33,768 nt of DNA from Candidatus Acidiferrales bacterium. Lineage in GTDB: Bacteria; Acidobacteriota; Terriglobia; Acidiferrales; UBA7541. The translations under genes were made by a program, and so were the position numbers. The notes below the pieces were generated by a model, which was given only the letters and a program-made list of their open reading frames with translations, had not been told where the DNA came from and ran no database searches. This document shows positions 15,119 through 25,158 of the stretch, in pieces. Each line of letters opens with the position of its first letter. Position 1 is the first letter of the stretch. The stretch lies in NCBI GenBank assembly GCA_030037225.1, contig JASHRU010000006.1, positions 1-33,768 on the forward strand, written 5' to 3'.

Positions 15119-17320
15119 GTGCCTGAACCTCAGTCCATTCTCGGCCAGACCATCTCCCACTACCGTATCCTGGAAAAGCTCGGCGGCGGGGGCATGGGTG
15201 TGGTGTACAAGGCGGAAGACACGCGCCTGGGCCGCTTTGTCGCGCTGAAATTCCTGCCGGAAGACATGGCGAGCGATCCGCAGGCGCTTGAGCGCTTCCG
15301 CCGGGAAGCCCGCGCCGCCTCCGCCCTCAACCATCCGAACATCTGCATGATCCACGACATTGGCGAGGAGAAGGGCCGCGCCTTCATTGCCATGGAGTAT
15401 CTGGACGGACGAACGCTGAAACACGTGATTGCCGGTCGGCCCATCGAAATGGAGCGGCTGCTTGAAATTGCCGTCGACGTTGCAGATGGACTGGACGCCG
15501 CGCACGCCAAAGGCATCGTCCATCGCGACATCAAGCCGGCGAACATCTTCGTCACCGAGCGCGGCCACGCAAAGATTCTGGACTTCGGCTTGGCCAAAGT
15601 AGCCCAAAAGAGCGAACCGCTCGACGACGCCACCCTCGACCCCGGCGTTGCTATCCGGCACGAGCACCTCACTAGTCCGGGCACGGCCGTGGGGACCGCG
15701 GCCTACATGTCGCCGGAGCAGATCAGGGCCAAAGAACTGGATGCCCGCACGGATTTATTTTCTTTCGGCGTGGTGCTCTACGAAATGGCCACCGGAGCCC
15801 TCCCGTTCCGAGGCGACAGCTCGGGCATCATTACGGACGGAATTTTGAACCGAGCTCCCGTGGCTCCGGTGCGGCTGAATCCGGATATTCCGCCGAAGCT
15901 CGAAGAAATCATCACCAAGGCGCTGGAGAAAGACCGCAAGCTGCGCTACCAGTCCGCCGCGGAGATGTGGGCAGATCTGCAGCAACTGAAGCGAGGCTCG
16001 GAATCCGCGCGCGTTGCAGCCCCGGCAGCGAAGCCCGCCGAGCAGTCGGTGGCCGTGCTCTATTTTGAAAACCTCAGCAAGTCGGAAGAGGACGAATACT
16101 TCCGCGACGGTATGACGGAAGACATCATCACCGAGCTCTCCAAAATCAGCCAGCTGCAGGTGTTTCCCCGCGCCGAAATGCTTGCCTATCGCGACAAGCC
16201 CGTCACCGCGCCGCAAGTGGGGCAGGAACTCAATGCCGCTTATGTGCTCAGCGGCAGCCTGCGCCGTGCTGGGAACCGGCTGCGCATCACGGCGCAACTG
16301 GTCGAAACGCGCACGCGCACCTCCGTGTGGGCCGAAAAGTACGACCGGCAGATGGAAGACGTATTCGCCATCCAGGACGAGATCGCGCAGAGCATCGCTT
16401 CGGCCTTGAAGGTCAAGCTCACCGAGACCGAGAAGAAGGCTATCGCCAAAACGCCGACCGCCGACGTCAAGGCCTACGACTACTACCTGCGCGGCCGGCA
16501 GTTCTTCTATCAGTTCCGGCGGCGCGGCTACGACTTCGCTCGGCAAATGTTTACTCGCGCCATTGAGATCGATCCGGGATACGCGCGCGCATACGCCGGT
16601 ATCGCCGACAGCTATTCCTATCTCTACATGTATTGGGACGCGAGCGAAGCAAACCTGGAAGCCGCAGACGACGCCAGCAGGAAAGCCTTGCTGCTCGATC
16701 CCGGCCTGTCGGAGGCGCATGTTTCTCGCGGACTCGCCATCTCGTTGAGCAAGCGGTATGACGAGGCCGAGCTCGAATTCCAGACCGCCATCCGGTTGGA
16801 TCCGAAGCTTTTCGAGGCCTACTACTTCTACGCGCGCGCCTGCTTCCAGCAGGGAAAGCTGGAAGAGGCGGCTGATATGTTTCAGAAGGCTTCTCAGGTG
16901 AAACCGGAGGATTATCAGTCTCAAATCATGCTGGCCATGGTGTGCGGCAAGATGGGCCGCAAAGATGATGCGGACGGGGCGAATCGCCAGGGCTACCTGC
17001 TCGCGGAAAAGCATCTCGAACTGCACCCAGACGACGCGCGCGCCCTCTACTTGGGTGGCGGCGCCCTTGCCAGGATGGGCGAGCGGGCACGCAGCCTGGA
17101 CTGGTCTCGCCGCGCCCTGGCCATCGACCCGGAAGACTGCGGAATCCTCTACAATGTCGCCTGCACGTATGCCCATCTCGGAAAAATCGAAGAGTCCTTG
17201 GACTGCCTGGAAAAAGCGATGGCGCACGCCTTCTGGTACAAGCGCTGGGCGAAGCAAGACCCCGACCTGGATTCCGTCCGCAACCATCCCCGCTTCCAGG
17301 CGTTGATGGAACGGGAATAA
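15119..17320 (+). CDS. Ser/Thr protein kinase with TolB-like and TPR domains (second of tandem pair)
   Basis: A 733-residue paralogue of the preceding gene, with the same GTG start context. The kinase domain (about 14-280) has [22 protein letters not shown] at 135-141, DFGLAK and [10 protein letters not shown]. The TolB-like segment begins at about residue 307 ([11 protein letters not shown]) and ends around 440. The TPR part (about 445-730) shows repeated patterns such as [22 protein letters not shown]. The first 300 residues match the first kinase closely, while the TPR region has diverged strongly, suggesting that the two bind different partners. All catalytic motifs are intact and no membrane helix is seen. 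It starts 53 bases after the first kinase, from its own promoter. Substrates are unknown. Confidence 0.93.
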   Translation: MPEPQSILGQTISHYRILEKLGGGGMGVVYKAEDTRLGRFVALKFLPEDMASDPQALERFRREARAASALNHPNICMIHDIGEEKGRAFIAMEYLDGRTLKHVIAGRPIEMERLLEIAVDVADGLDAAHAKGIVHRDIKPANIFVTERGHAKILDFGLAKVAQKSEPLDDATLDPGVAIRHEHLTSPGTAVGTAAYMSPEQIRAKELDARTDLFSFGVVLYEMATGALPFRGDSSGIITDGILNRAPVAPVRLNPDIPPKLEEIITKALEKDRKLRYQSAAEMWADLQQLKRGSESARVAAPAAKPAEQSVAVLYFENLSKSEEDEYFRDGMTEDIITELSKISQLQVFPRAEMLAYRDKPVTAPQVGQELNAAYVLSGSLRRAGNRLRITAQLVETRTRTSVWAEKYDRQMEDVFAIQDEIAQSIASALKVKLTETEKKAIAKTPTADVKAYDYYLRGRQFFYQFRRRGYDFARQMFTRAIEIDPGYARAYAGIADSYSYLYMYWDASEANLEAADDASRKALLLDPGLSEAHVSRGLAISLSKRYDEAELEFQTAIRLDPKLFEAYYFYARACFQQGKLEEAADMFQKASQVKPEDYQSQIMLAMVCGKMGRKDDADGANRQGYLLAEKHLELHPDDARALYLGGGALARMGERARSLDWSRRALAIDPEDCGILYNVACTYAHLGKIEESLDCLEKAMAHAFWYKRWAKQDPDLDSVRNHPRFQALMERE

Positions 17321-17357
17321 AGTCACTCAGCCGCATCGTTCGTGTACGGACTGGAAC

Positions 17358-17386
17358 TTCCTATTCGCACTTCCTGCGAATATACT
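17358..17386 (+). promoter_or_regulatory. promoter of the peroxiredoxin unit with inverted-repeat operator candidate
   Basis: TTCCTA (17358-17363) and TATACT (17381-17386) are 17 bases apart; the -10 matches 5 of 6 consensus positions. A perfect inverted repeat TATTCGCA-CTTCC-TGCGAATA (17362-17382) fills the spacer and overlaps both elements, a classic place for a repressor. The same repeat followed by TACTTTT could alternatively be a weak terminator of the kinase gene 41 bases upstream. Operator is favoured by the fit to the promoter, but neither reading is proven. Confidence 0.5.
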
Positions 17387-17465
17387 TTTCCGAGCCTTCG
17401 AATTTTCATGAGGATCGAGGGTGCACGCGCAGCTCATCCGAAAGCGTGCCACCAGGAGAGATCTG

Positions 17466-18122
17466 ATGTTGCGAATCAACGACGAAGCACCCAACTTTAC
17501 CGCCGAATCTTCGCAGGGCACAATTAACTTCCACGAATGGATCGGCAGCGGCTGGGCCATCCTGTTTTCCCACCCCAAGGACTTCACTCCGGTCTGCACC
17601 ACGGAACTCGGCTATATGGCCGGGCTGCAGCCCGAATTCGCAAAGCGCAATTGCAAGATCATCGGCTTGAGCGTGGACCCGGTCAGCTCCCACGCCAGGT
17701 GGGCGCAGGACATCGCCGAGACGCAGGGCCACGCGGTGAACTATCCGATGATCGGCGACCCGGAACTCAAGATTGCCAAGTTGTACGACATGTTGCCCGC
17801 CGATGCCGGCAACACCTCCGAAGGACGCACTGCGGCTACGAACGCCACCGTCCGAACCGTCTTCGTGGTCGGCCCCGATAAGAAGATCAAACTCATGCTC
17901 AGCTACCCCATGAGCACCGGCCGCAACTTTGACGAGGTGCTCCGCGTCCTCGATTCCCTGCAGTTGACCGCCAAACACCAGGTTTCCACTCCGGTCAACT
18001 GGAAACCCGGCGAGGACGTGATCATCAGCGGAAGCGTTTCGAATGAGGAAGCCAGAAAGAAATATCCCGGCGGGTGGAAGGAGCCGAAGCTGTACATTAG
18101 GATCATTCCCCAGCCGAAGTAG
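17466..18122 (+). CDS. 1-Cys peroxiredoxin (Prx6 type)
   Basis: The ATG at 17466 is chosen because AGGAGAG lies 6 bases upstream and the protein then starts MLRINDEAPNF, as in the family. The product is 218 residues. The peroxidatic Cys44 is in DFTPVCTTELGYMA, with the active-site Thr41 and Pro42 before it. LSVDPVSSHARWAQDI, YPMIGDPELKIAKLYDM and YPMSTGRNFDEVLRVLDSLQ are Prx6-type signatures. The only other cysteine (KRNCKI) is in the core and is unlikely to be a resolving one. It reduces hydrogen peroxide and organic peroxides; the recycling thiol is unknown. No signal peptide is seen. The MBL-rhodanese gene starts 21 bases after the stop, so the two form an operon. Confidence 0.94.
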   Translation: MLRINDEAPNFTAESSQGTINFHEWIGSGWAILFSHPKDFTPVCTTELGYMAGLQPEFAKRNCKIIGLSVDPVSSHARWAQDIAETQGHAVNYPMIGDPELKIAKLYDMLPADAGNTSEGRTAATNATVRTVFVVGPDKKIKLMLSYPMSTGRNFDEVLRVLDSLQLTAKHQVSTPVNWKPGEDVIISGSVSNEEARKKYPGGWKEPKLYIRIIPQPK

Positions 18123-18143
18123 GAGAAGGCCAGCGAGGGCGCC

Positions 18144-19547
18144 GTGATCCTGAAGCAGTTTTATCTGCCGTGCCTGGCGCACGCTTCCTATCTGATTGGC
18201 GATGAGGCTTCCGCCACCGCGGCCGTCGTGGACCCCCAGCGCGATACGGACCAATACGTTGCGTTTGCCGCTGAGCAGGGGCTCAAAATCCGGCACGTTT
18301 TCCTGACTCACTTCCACGCCGATTTTCTTGCTGGACATCTGGAGCTGCGCGATCGTGCGGGCGCGACGATTTATCTTGGGGCCTCAGCGAAGGCGAGCTA
18401 CGCGTTTACTCCCCTTCGCGACGGTGAGAGTGTGGAATTCGGTTGCGTGCGCCTCAAGATTCTGGAAACTCCGGGGCACACTCCCGAATCCATCTCCATC
18501 CTCGTTTACGACCTCGACGCCGGCGATGCGCGCCCGCACGCCGTTCTCACCGGCGACACATTGTTCATCGGCGACGTGGGACGGCCCGACCTGCGTGCCG
18601 CGCTGGGATGGTCGGCGGTGCAGCTCGGAGGCATGCTCTTCGATTCGCTGCATTCCAAACTGCTGAAGCTTCCCGACGAAAGCTTGGTGTATCCCGCTCA
18701 CGGCGCGGGTTCGCTCTGCGGCAAAGCGCTAAGCAAGGAGACCGTGTCCACGTTGGGAGAGCAGCGGCGCGTGAACTACGCGCTCCAGCCGATGAGCAAG
18801 GAAGCCTTCATCCAGGTGGTGACCGCCGATCAGCCGGAAGCTCCCGCCTACTTTACTTACGACGCAGTGCTCAACAGCCAGGAGCGATCCACCCTCGAAC
18901 AGGCACTGGCGCGCGAGATGAATCCGCTGACGCTCGACTCGCTTCTGGGACTGCAGGCCACCGGCGCCCAGATCCTCGACACGCGCGACCTCGCGGAATT
19001 CGGAACCGCGCATCTCGCCGGCAGCATCAACATCGGACTTGGCGGCCAATACGCCACCTGGGCTGGAACCCTGCTCGACCGGAATCGTCCCATCGTCATC
19101 ATCGCCGATCCCGGCCGCGAGCAGGAGTCGGCCGTCCGCCTCGGACGCATCGGATTCGATCACGTGGCCGGGTATCTTGAGAACGGCCTGAAAAGTCTGG
19201 AAGCGAGGCTGGATTTAATGCGGGTCACTACGCGGCTTAGTCCCGAATTTGCTGCGGAACGATTGTCCGCGAACGACGCGCCGGTGTTGATCGATGTGCG
19301 CACGCAGCGCGAACGCGAACAGAAGCACATCGAAGGCAGTGTGAGCCTGCCGCTGAACCGTCTGTGCGAAAACGCTCACTCGCTGCCCAAGGATCGCCCT
19401 CTGCTCATGTACTGTGCCGGCGGTTACCGTTCCTCGATCGCAGCGAGCCTGCTCGAAAGCTGCGGATTCGGGCCCGTCAGCGAGATTGCCGGCGGTTTCG
19501 CGGCCTGGGAAGCCGCAAAGCTGCCCGTCCGCTCGGCTCAATCGTAG
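18144..19547 (+). CDS. MBL-fold hydrolase fused to two rhodanese domains (persulfide dioxygenase-like)
   Basis: A 467-residue fusion starting at GTG, with GAGGG just upstream. Residues 1-240 are an ETHE1/glyoxalase-II-like MBL domain: THFHADFLAGH (His56, His58, Asp60, His65), ETPGHTPES, LTGDTLFIGDVGRPDLR and VYPAHGAGSLCGK. Residues 265-355 are a first rhodanese domain (ILDTRDLAEFGTAHLAGSINI) whose active loop reads IADPGRE, without cysteine, so it should be inactive. Residues 370-462 are a second rhodanese domain with the catalytic Cys424 in LLMYCAGGYRSS. Such fusions oxidise persulfides to sulfite and shuttle sulfane sulfur. That role fits the co-transcribed peroxiredoxin, but is inferred. 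Probably cytoplasmic. Confidence 0.92.
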   Translation: MILKQFYLPCLAHASYLIGDEASATAAVVDPQRDTDQYVAFAAEQGLKIRHVFLTHFHADFLAGHLELRDRAGATIYLGASAKASYAFTPLRDGESVEFGCVRLKILETPGHTPESISILVYDLDAGDARPHAVLTGDTLFIGDVGRPDLRAALGWSAVQLGGMLFDSLHSKLLKLPDESLVYPAHGAGSLCGKALSKETVSTLGEQRRVNYALQPMSKEAFIQVVTADQPEAPAYFTYDAVLNSQERSTLEQALAREMNPLTLDSLLGLQATGAQILDTRDLAEFGTAHLAGSINIGLGGQYATWAGTLLDRNRPIVIIADPGREQESAVRLGRIGFDHVAGYLENGLKSLEARLDLMRVTTRLSPEFAAERLSANDAPVLIDVRTQREREQKHIEGSVSLPLNRLCENAHSLPKDRPLLMYCAGGYRSSIAASLLESCGFGPVSEIAGGFAAWEAAKLPVRSAQS

Positions 19548-19583
19548 GCCATCGGAAGCAACTGAGGCCTTAGAGCGGCGAGA

Positions 19584-20012
19584 TTAGGCAGGCGGCGTAA
19601 ACGGCGTGCCGGCGCCTTGTTCGCACAGCAGCTTAAGGCTGTTCAGGTAGAAGCCCCAATTGAAGTTGTAGGTTCCATAGACCTCGTCGGAGAGCTCGCG
19701 GGCATAGTCCTGCGAAAAGATTAGGAATGTCTCTCCCTTGCGCTCCTCGAGCGCAAAGATAAACCGGTTCTCCTGCCAGTTCGGATGGCCTGCGACGCAC
19801 AGCCATTCCACGCGCCGGCCGGGTTCAAGCTTCGTCTGTTTCATCTGCGGGTGGAAGTCTCCGCCAAACGTGAAGCGGATGATTCCTCCCTCGCGCTCTT
19901 CGACGGCGGCTTTTCTGGTCCACCACCCTGTCACTCCAGTCTCCGTCGTCAACGCGCGGTAAACGGCAGAAGGCGCCGCATGGATGTGCACCGCATGTAT
20001 GATTTGCTTCAT
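19584..20012 (-). CDS. SRPBCC / AHSA1 family protein
   Basis: The ATG at 20012 is preferred over the ORF-track start nine codons upstream because CCAGGTGAAG precedes it and the fold then begins at once (MKQIIHAVHIHAAPSAVYRALTT). The product is 142 residues, normal for the family. GVTGWWTRKAAVEEREGGIIRFTFGG and the closing FYLNSLKLLCEQG are typical of the AHSA1 (Aha1-like) branch of the START/SRPBCC fold, which binds hydrophobic ligands in a helix-grip cavity. No catalytic residues can be named. It is the last gene of a same-strand series that begins with an ArsR regulator and includes a second SRPBCC gene. It converges on the MBL-rhodanese gene. Confidence 0.86.
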   Translation of the reverse strand: MKQIIHAVHIHAAPSAVYRALTTETGVTGWWTRKAAVEEREGGIIRFTFGGDFHPQMKQTKLEPGRRVEWLCVAGHPNWQENRFIFALEERKGETFLIFSQDYARELSDEVYGTYNFNWGFYLNSLKLLCEQGAGTPFTPPA

Positions 20013-20072
20013 CGCTTCACCTGGGGGATGTCCGACCACACAGCCGAATGGGTTGTCGCGAGGGCGCGTGGC

Positions 20073-20294
20073 TTAATGGCAGCCGCAGGAACGCGGCGTG
20101 CACGCGCACGAATCGGCGGCGCTGGAGGGTTCGGCAGCGGAAGGAGCGGAGCCGTTCGGGCTGCTGAAGGTGGAGAATTTGAGCTGTTTCCGCCTGCTCC
20201 CGCAGTTGGGACACTCGATGCGCTCCGAGCTCGAGCGCACCAGCCGCTCGTAGCTCGTCTCGCAATCCTCGCAAACGTATTCGTAGATGGGCAC
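20073..20294 (-). CDS. FmdB-type zinc ribbon protein
   Basis: A 73-residue protein starting at GTG 20294 (residue V, then PIYEYVCEDC); GGAG lies 9 bases upstream. The ORF-track start at 20432 adds unrelated residues. PIYEYVCEDCETSYERL and IECPNCGS give the two CxxC knuckles of the FmdB/CxxC_CXXC_SSSS zinc ribbon. Then KFSTFSSPNG and an unusual Cys-rich tail (SCACTPRSCGCH) follow; four of its last eleven residues are Cys and one is His, so it could hold a second metal. FmdB proteins are thought to be regulatory or assembly factors, but the role is not established. It sits between the DinB and SRPBCC genes on the same strand. Confidence 0.87.
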   Translation of the reverse strand: MPIYEYVCEDCETSYERLVRSSSERIECPNCGSRRKQLKFSTFSSPNGSAPSAAEPSSAADSCACTPRSCGCH

Positions 20295-20373
20295 GGCCGC
20301 GGTCTCCAAAGGGTGCGCGATTCCAATCCATCTCAGTTTAGCAAATACGCCGGGCAGGACAGAACCACATGCT

Positions 20374-20907
20374 CTACGCGAACGGGTTTTCGTCGGCGCT
20401 CGGGCCGTATATCGAAGGTACCGGAACATCAAGCAGACGCAGATAGACCGAGAGTTGTCCCCGGTGGTGGAAGATGTGGCTGAACATGATCATCCGGATC
20501 ACGCCCAGGCGAGGCTTCGTGAAGATCGTCTTGCCTCCCGCTTTCAGTGTGAATGCCGCGCGGGCTTGCTCCTCGCTGAGCCCGTCCAGGTAGGCCCCTG
20601 CGTCCTTCACGCTTTGGTCGAATGCGGCGAGAATTTCTCCGCTGGTTAGAGGCTCCTCGAACTTGAATCTGGTTGGATCGATCTCGTGTTCCGTCTTTTG
20701 GATTGCCGTGACGAACCGACCGGGAGCAGTGGCAATGTGCGACGCAAGTTGACCTACCGACATGGACTTTGCGTGCGGCCTCCAGCCGAGCTTATCAGCC
20801 GGAACCTTTTCCAGCACGCGGCGGGTGGTCCTGGCCTCCTCGCGGAACTCGGCGGCGAGGCTCGCCCCGATGCTCGTCTTCTCCATTGCTCCCGTTGCGT
20901 TTGACAT
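20374..20907 (-). CDS. DinB family protein
   Basis: A 177-residue four-helix-bundle protein. The likely metal triad is His in GQLASHIATAP (residue 57) and the two in FSHIFHHRGQLSVYLR (around residues 142-147), the standard DinB/YfiT arrangement. WRPHAKSMSVGQLASHIA and PVPSIYGPSADENPF are also family patterns. DinB-like proteins include thiol-dependent transferases using bacillithiol or mycothiol, but most are uncharacterised. AAAGGAGGAAAG precedes the ATG. It follows the second SRPBCC gene by 56 bases and probably belongs to the ArsR-led unit. Confidence 0.88.
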   Translation of the reverse strand: MSNATGAMEKTSIGASLAAEFREEARTTRRVLEKVPADKLGWRPHAKSMSVGQLASHIATAPGRFVTAIQKTEHEIDPTRFKFEEPLTSGEILAAFDQSVKDAGAYLDGLSEEQARAAFTLKAGGKTIFTKPRLGVIRMIMFSHIFHHRGQLSVYLRLLDVPVPSIYGPSADENPFA

Positions 20908-20963
20908 TGCCTTTCCTCCTTTTGCACGCTGAGACTACATCGAAACTCGGGCGCCACTCCTGC

Positions 20964-21422
20964 TTATTTCTTGTCGGCGGCTTCCGCGCGGGTGCGAATG
21001 CGTTCACCAATCGTCCTCCAACCCTTGGGCATACCTTCCCGGTACCCCTGGTCGATCTGTCCAAAGGCTTGGTGATGAAACTTGATCAGCGTTCCGCCCG
21101 CCTCTTCGCTCAGCCGGTACTGTACGTTGGACACGACCGCATAGGACATCATCAACGGCCCGGTGATTTCGAGCAACGTGGGCTTCTTGATGGCTTGCAC
21201 GACGCCCCAAAAGTGCCCGTTGCCATCGCCGAGGTCACGGTACCAACGGCCGCCGGGCCATGGCTCGATTTTTGCCATCATCGACTGGCCCTCCATATTT
21301 TGGAACGCCGGCCCCAGCTCCTCGAGCAGCGCGGCAAACGTGACGGCAATCGGCGCCTTTACGTGTATTTCCTCCGTAATGTTCAACGTCAGGTCTTCGA
21401 TGCTTTGTGCGGTCGCGATCAT
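20964..21422 (-). CDS. SRPBCC family protein (AHSA1-like), ArsR-linked
   Basis: The true start is the ATG at 21422, preceded by AACAGGAGGAACC, a near-perfect ribosome binding site. The ORF-track version extends into the ArsR gene in another frame. The product is 152 residues: MIATAQSIEDLTLNITEEIHVKAPIAVTFAALLEELGP. PWPGGRWYRDLGDGNGHFWGVVQAIKKPTLLEITGPL and the later GTLIKFHHQAFG are typical of SRPBCC proteins encoded beside ArsR-type regulators. A helix-grip ligand-binding cavity is expected, with no known substrate. It starts 23 bases after the ArsR gene, so co-transcription is very likely. Confidence 0.88.
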   Translation of the reverse strand: MIATAQSIEDLTLNITEEIHVKAPIAVTFAALLEELGPAFQNMEGQSMMAKIEPWPGGRWYRDLGDGNGHFWGVVQAIKKPTLLEITGPLMMSYAVVSNVQYRLSEEAGGTLIKFHHQAFGQIDQGYREGMPKGWRTIGERIRTRAEAADKK

Positions 21423-21445
21423 GGTTCCTCCTGTTCGGGATGCGG

Positions 21446-21778
21446 TCAGTTTACTCGTGATTTCCGCTCGGCGCGTTCCTTGATGCGGAGCAACTGATGC
21501 CGCCAGAAGCGCGCAAAGGTTTCCGTCCACTCGTGGAGCGGCCGGATCGCTTCGGCGTTGGTGCGGTAGAAGATCTGGCGTCCGTCGCGCCGCGCATGGA
21601 CCAGCCCCGTGTCGCGCAGCACGCGCAGGTGCTTCGAGACCGACGGCTGCTCGATTCCCAGCCGCGCCACGATCTCGCTTACCGGCCGCTCCTCGAGCGC
21701 CAGTAGATTGAGGATCTCGCGTCGGCGCGGCTCGGCCACGGCGTTGAAGGCGTCGGACGTCGTGGCGGCTCGTGGCAT
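21446..21778 (-). CDS. ArsR/SmtB-type winged-helix regulator
   Basis: A 110-residue regulator. The start at 21778 (MPRAATTSDAFNAVAEPRRREIL) is favoured; an ATG 15 bases upstream is also possible. The recognition region reads VSEIVARLGIEQPSVSKHLRVLRDTGLVHARRDGRQIFYR, a clear ArsR winged helix. No CxCxxC-type metal site is seen: the only Cys lies in the optional N-terminal extension, so a metal sensor is unlikely. It heads a series of SRPBCC, DinB, FmdB and SRPBCC genes and probably autoregulates it. A -10-like TATTGT ends 6 bases before the ATG and there is no Shine-Dalgarno, which suggests a leaderless mRNA. Confidence 0.91.
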   Translation of the reverse strand: MPRAATTSDAFNAVAEPRRREILNLLALEERPVSEIVARLGIEQPSVSKHLRVLRDTGLVHARRDGRQIFYRTNAEAIRPLHEWTETFARFWRHQLLRIKERAERKSRVN

Positions 21779-21860
21779 CGTCAAACAATACATTCCCGTA
21801 TAGGCATATGTCTAGCGATTTTTTTGAACCTGCTCGGAAGGCGCGGCTTCTCTCGCTGAA

Positions 21861-21902
21861 CCCAAACAAGAAGCCCCGGGCAGCGGCTGCCGCCCGGGGC
21901 TT
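21861..21902 (-). terminator. intrinsic terminator of the radical SAM gene
   Basis: On the minus strand AAGCCCCGGGC (21902-21892) and GCCCGGGGCTT (21881-21871) form a perfect 11-bp stem with a 10-base loop, followed by CTTGTTTGGG. It is 24 bases after the radical SAM stop. The T tract is interrupted but the stem is very strong. Confidence 0.75.
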
Positions 21903-21925
21903 AAGGGGACTTTCCCTGGCTGGAC

Positions 21926-24079
<2,154 letters not shown>

Positions 24080-24167
24080 GAGAGCACTCCTCCGTAAGAA
24101 TCGAATAACGCCCCGTGGATGGGGCCCGGCCGGGCTGGCTGCCTCCCCTGGCACCACACCCAAGCTG

Positions 24168-24196
24168 CTAATATGACTACACTTACCCCCAGTGAA
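24168..24196 (-). promoter_or_regulatory. candidate promoter of the radical SAM gene
   Basis: On the minus strand TTCACT (24196-24191) and TATTAG (24173-24168) are 17 bases apart, each matching the consensus at 4 of 6 positions. The leader would be about 80 bases and includes a 12-base GC palindrome, GCCCGGCCGGGC (24124-24135), and the ribosome binding site. The gene-free stretch 24080-24409 holds this promoter, the palindrome and the terminator of the upstream secreted-protein gene; I see nothing else in it. Confidence 0.4.
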
Positions 24197-24347
24197 TAGG
24201 GTGCATGGGACCCGGTCGGCCGTCCACTACGATTCGTCAAACGGTTTCCTGGCAGGGCCGAATGGGCATGTAGGGGGGGCGAACGGGGCGCTCCTGGCGG
24301 GGTTCGACGGCGGGCAGCCTGCGTTAGGCCGGGGGCAGGAGCCCGAT

Positions 24348-24390
24348 AAGAGGAAACCCTGCGCCTCGCGCGATTCCACGAAGCGCAGGG
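24348..24390 (-). terminator. probable terminator of the small secreted-protein gene
   Basis: On the minus strand CCCTGCGC (24390-24383) and GCGCAGGG (24364-24357) form a perfect 8-bp stem with an 18-base loop, followed by TTTCCTCTT. It begins 20 bases after the stop of the gene ending at 24410. Confidence 0.55.
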
Positions 24391-24409
24391 TGCCCGTCCT
24401 GATCCATGG

Positions 24410-24865
24410 TCAGGGGATGTTGAACTCGTCGTTGCTGGGGACCATCGGGCAAGCAGCGTATTCCCGGAGGGATTCGTGACCTGTCAGCATTCCATCCGAA
24501 TCCTTTCGCTTCAGGAGCAGAACGGTCTGGGTTTTCGAGCCGCCATTTGGCCCTGTTGCAGCGGCGCATACAAAGATTCCTGAAGACCGCTGGTCGAGAA
24601 CCTTGAGGGTCAAGCTTCCCGACCCATCAGGAGCCTTCAGGATGGCTTCATGCTCGCCCACGAGTTGTGTGGTGAATCCGTAATCGGAAAGCGTCACCTT
24701 TCCTTTTTCTTTCGCCGGGCGGAAGACAGCCGGAAGAGAACTCACATCGAGCTTTGCGACCACAAACTGCGCTACCTTTTCGTTGGGGTAAATCGCTCCG
24801 CTTCCACCGAAGGCAAGCGGGACGTAAGACAGCGCCACAATTGCCAACAGGATTTTCGCTTTCAT
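24410..24865 (-). CDS. small secreted protein of unknown function
   Basis: A 151-residue protein with a clear signal peptide (MKAKILLAIVALSYVPLAFGG), preceded by AAAGGAGCACG. The mature part is about 130 residues. It contains FVVAKLDVSSLPAVFRPAKEKGKVTLSDYGFTT and a C-terminal region with two cysteines (IFVCAAATG and YAACPMVP) that could form a disulfide after export. I do not recognise a family. It is encoded upstream of the radical SAM gene on the same strand, but a terminator and a separate promoter lie between them, so a link is not implied. Gene reality is well supported by the start signals. Confidence 0.72.
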   Translation of the reverse strand: MKAKILLAIVALSYVPLAFGGSGAIYPNEKVAQFVVAKLDVSSLPAVFRPAKEKGKVTLSDYGFTTQLVGEHEAILKAPDGSGSLTLKVLDQRSSGIFVCAAATGPNGGSKTQTVLLLKRKDSDGMLTGHESLREYAACPMVPSNDEFNIP

Positions 24866-25158
24866 TGACGTGCTCCTTTTCTATGAATTGGGTTTTTTGG
24901 AGTTTCTTCCACACGTCTCCGGTGGCTTGGAATCGAAGGACCGATCCGCGCCGATTACGGGACGTGCTCCACCGATCTAGACGCCAAGAGCCGGCTGTTT
25001 ATTCCATGTGCGTGCAGGGCCACTCGCCGCGAACACTGCGCCGCATGCCCAGGCTCGTGGGGGACGAAACAACCCGTCGTGCATCTAATTCTTCGAGCAG
25101 CGCCAGTGCGGCACACTACAGTCCGGCAGTCCGGGGCTTCGGGAACCGGCGCGCGGGA

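Larger units (their letters stand above)
12781..17320 (+). repeat. tandem gene duplication including promoter
   Basis: The segments beginning at 12781 and 15081 match almost base for base through the promoter and the first few hundred coding bases, then drift apart. The similarity begins exactly at the -35 TTGACT; sequence before it is unrelated. The repeat unit is therefore promoter plus kinase gene. The features inside are listed separately. Confidence 0.8.

Noticed and set aside
15755-17326. 523-codon minus-strand ORF opposite the second kinase
   Set aside because: Antisense shadow of a well-supported kinase-TPR gene; no motif, no ribosome binding site.
19546-19574. AGGCC...GGCCT between the convergent MBL-rhodanese and SRPBCC genes as a terminator
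   Set aside because: Only 5 bp of stem with a 15-base loop and no T tract.
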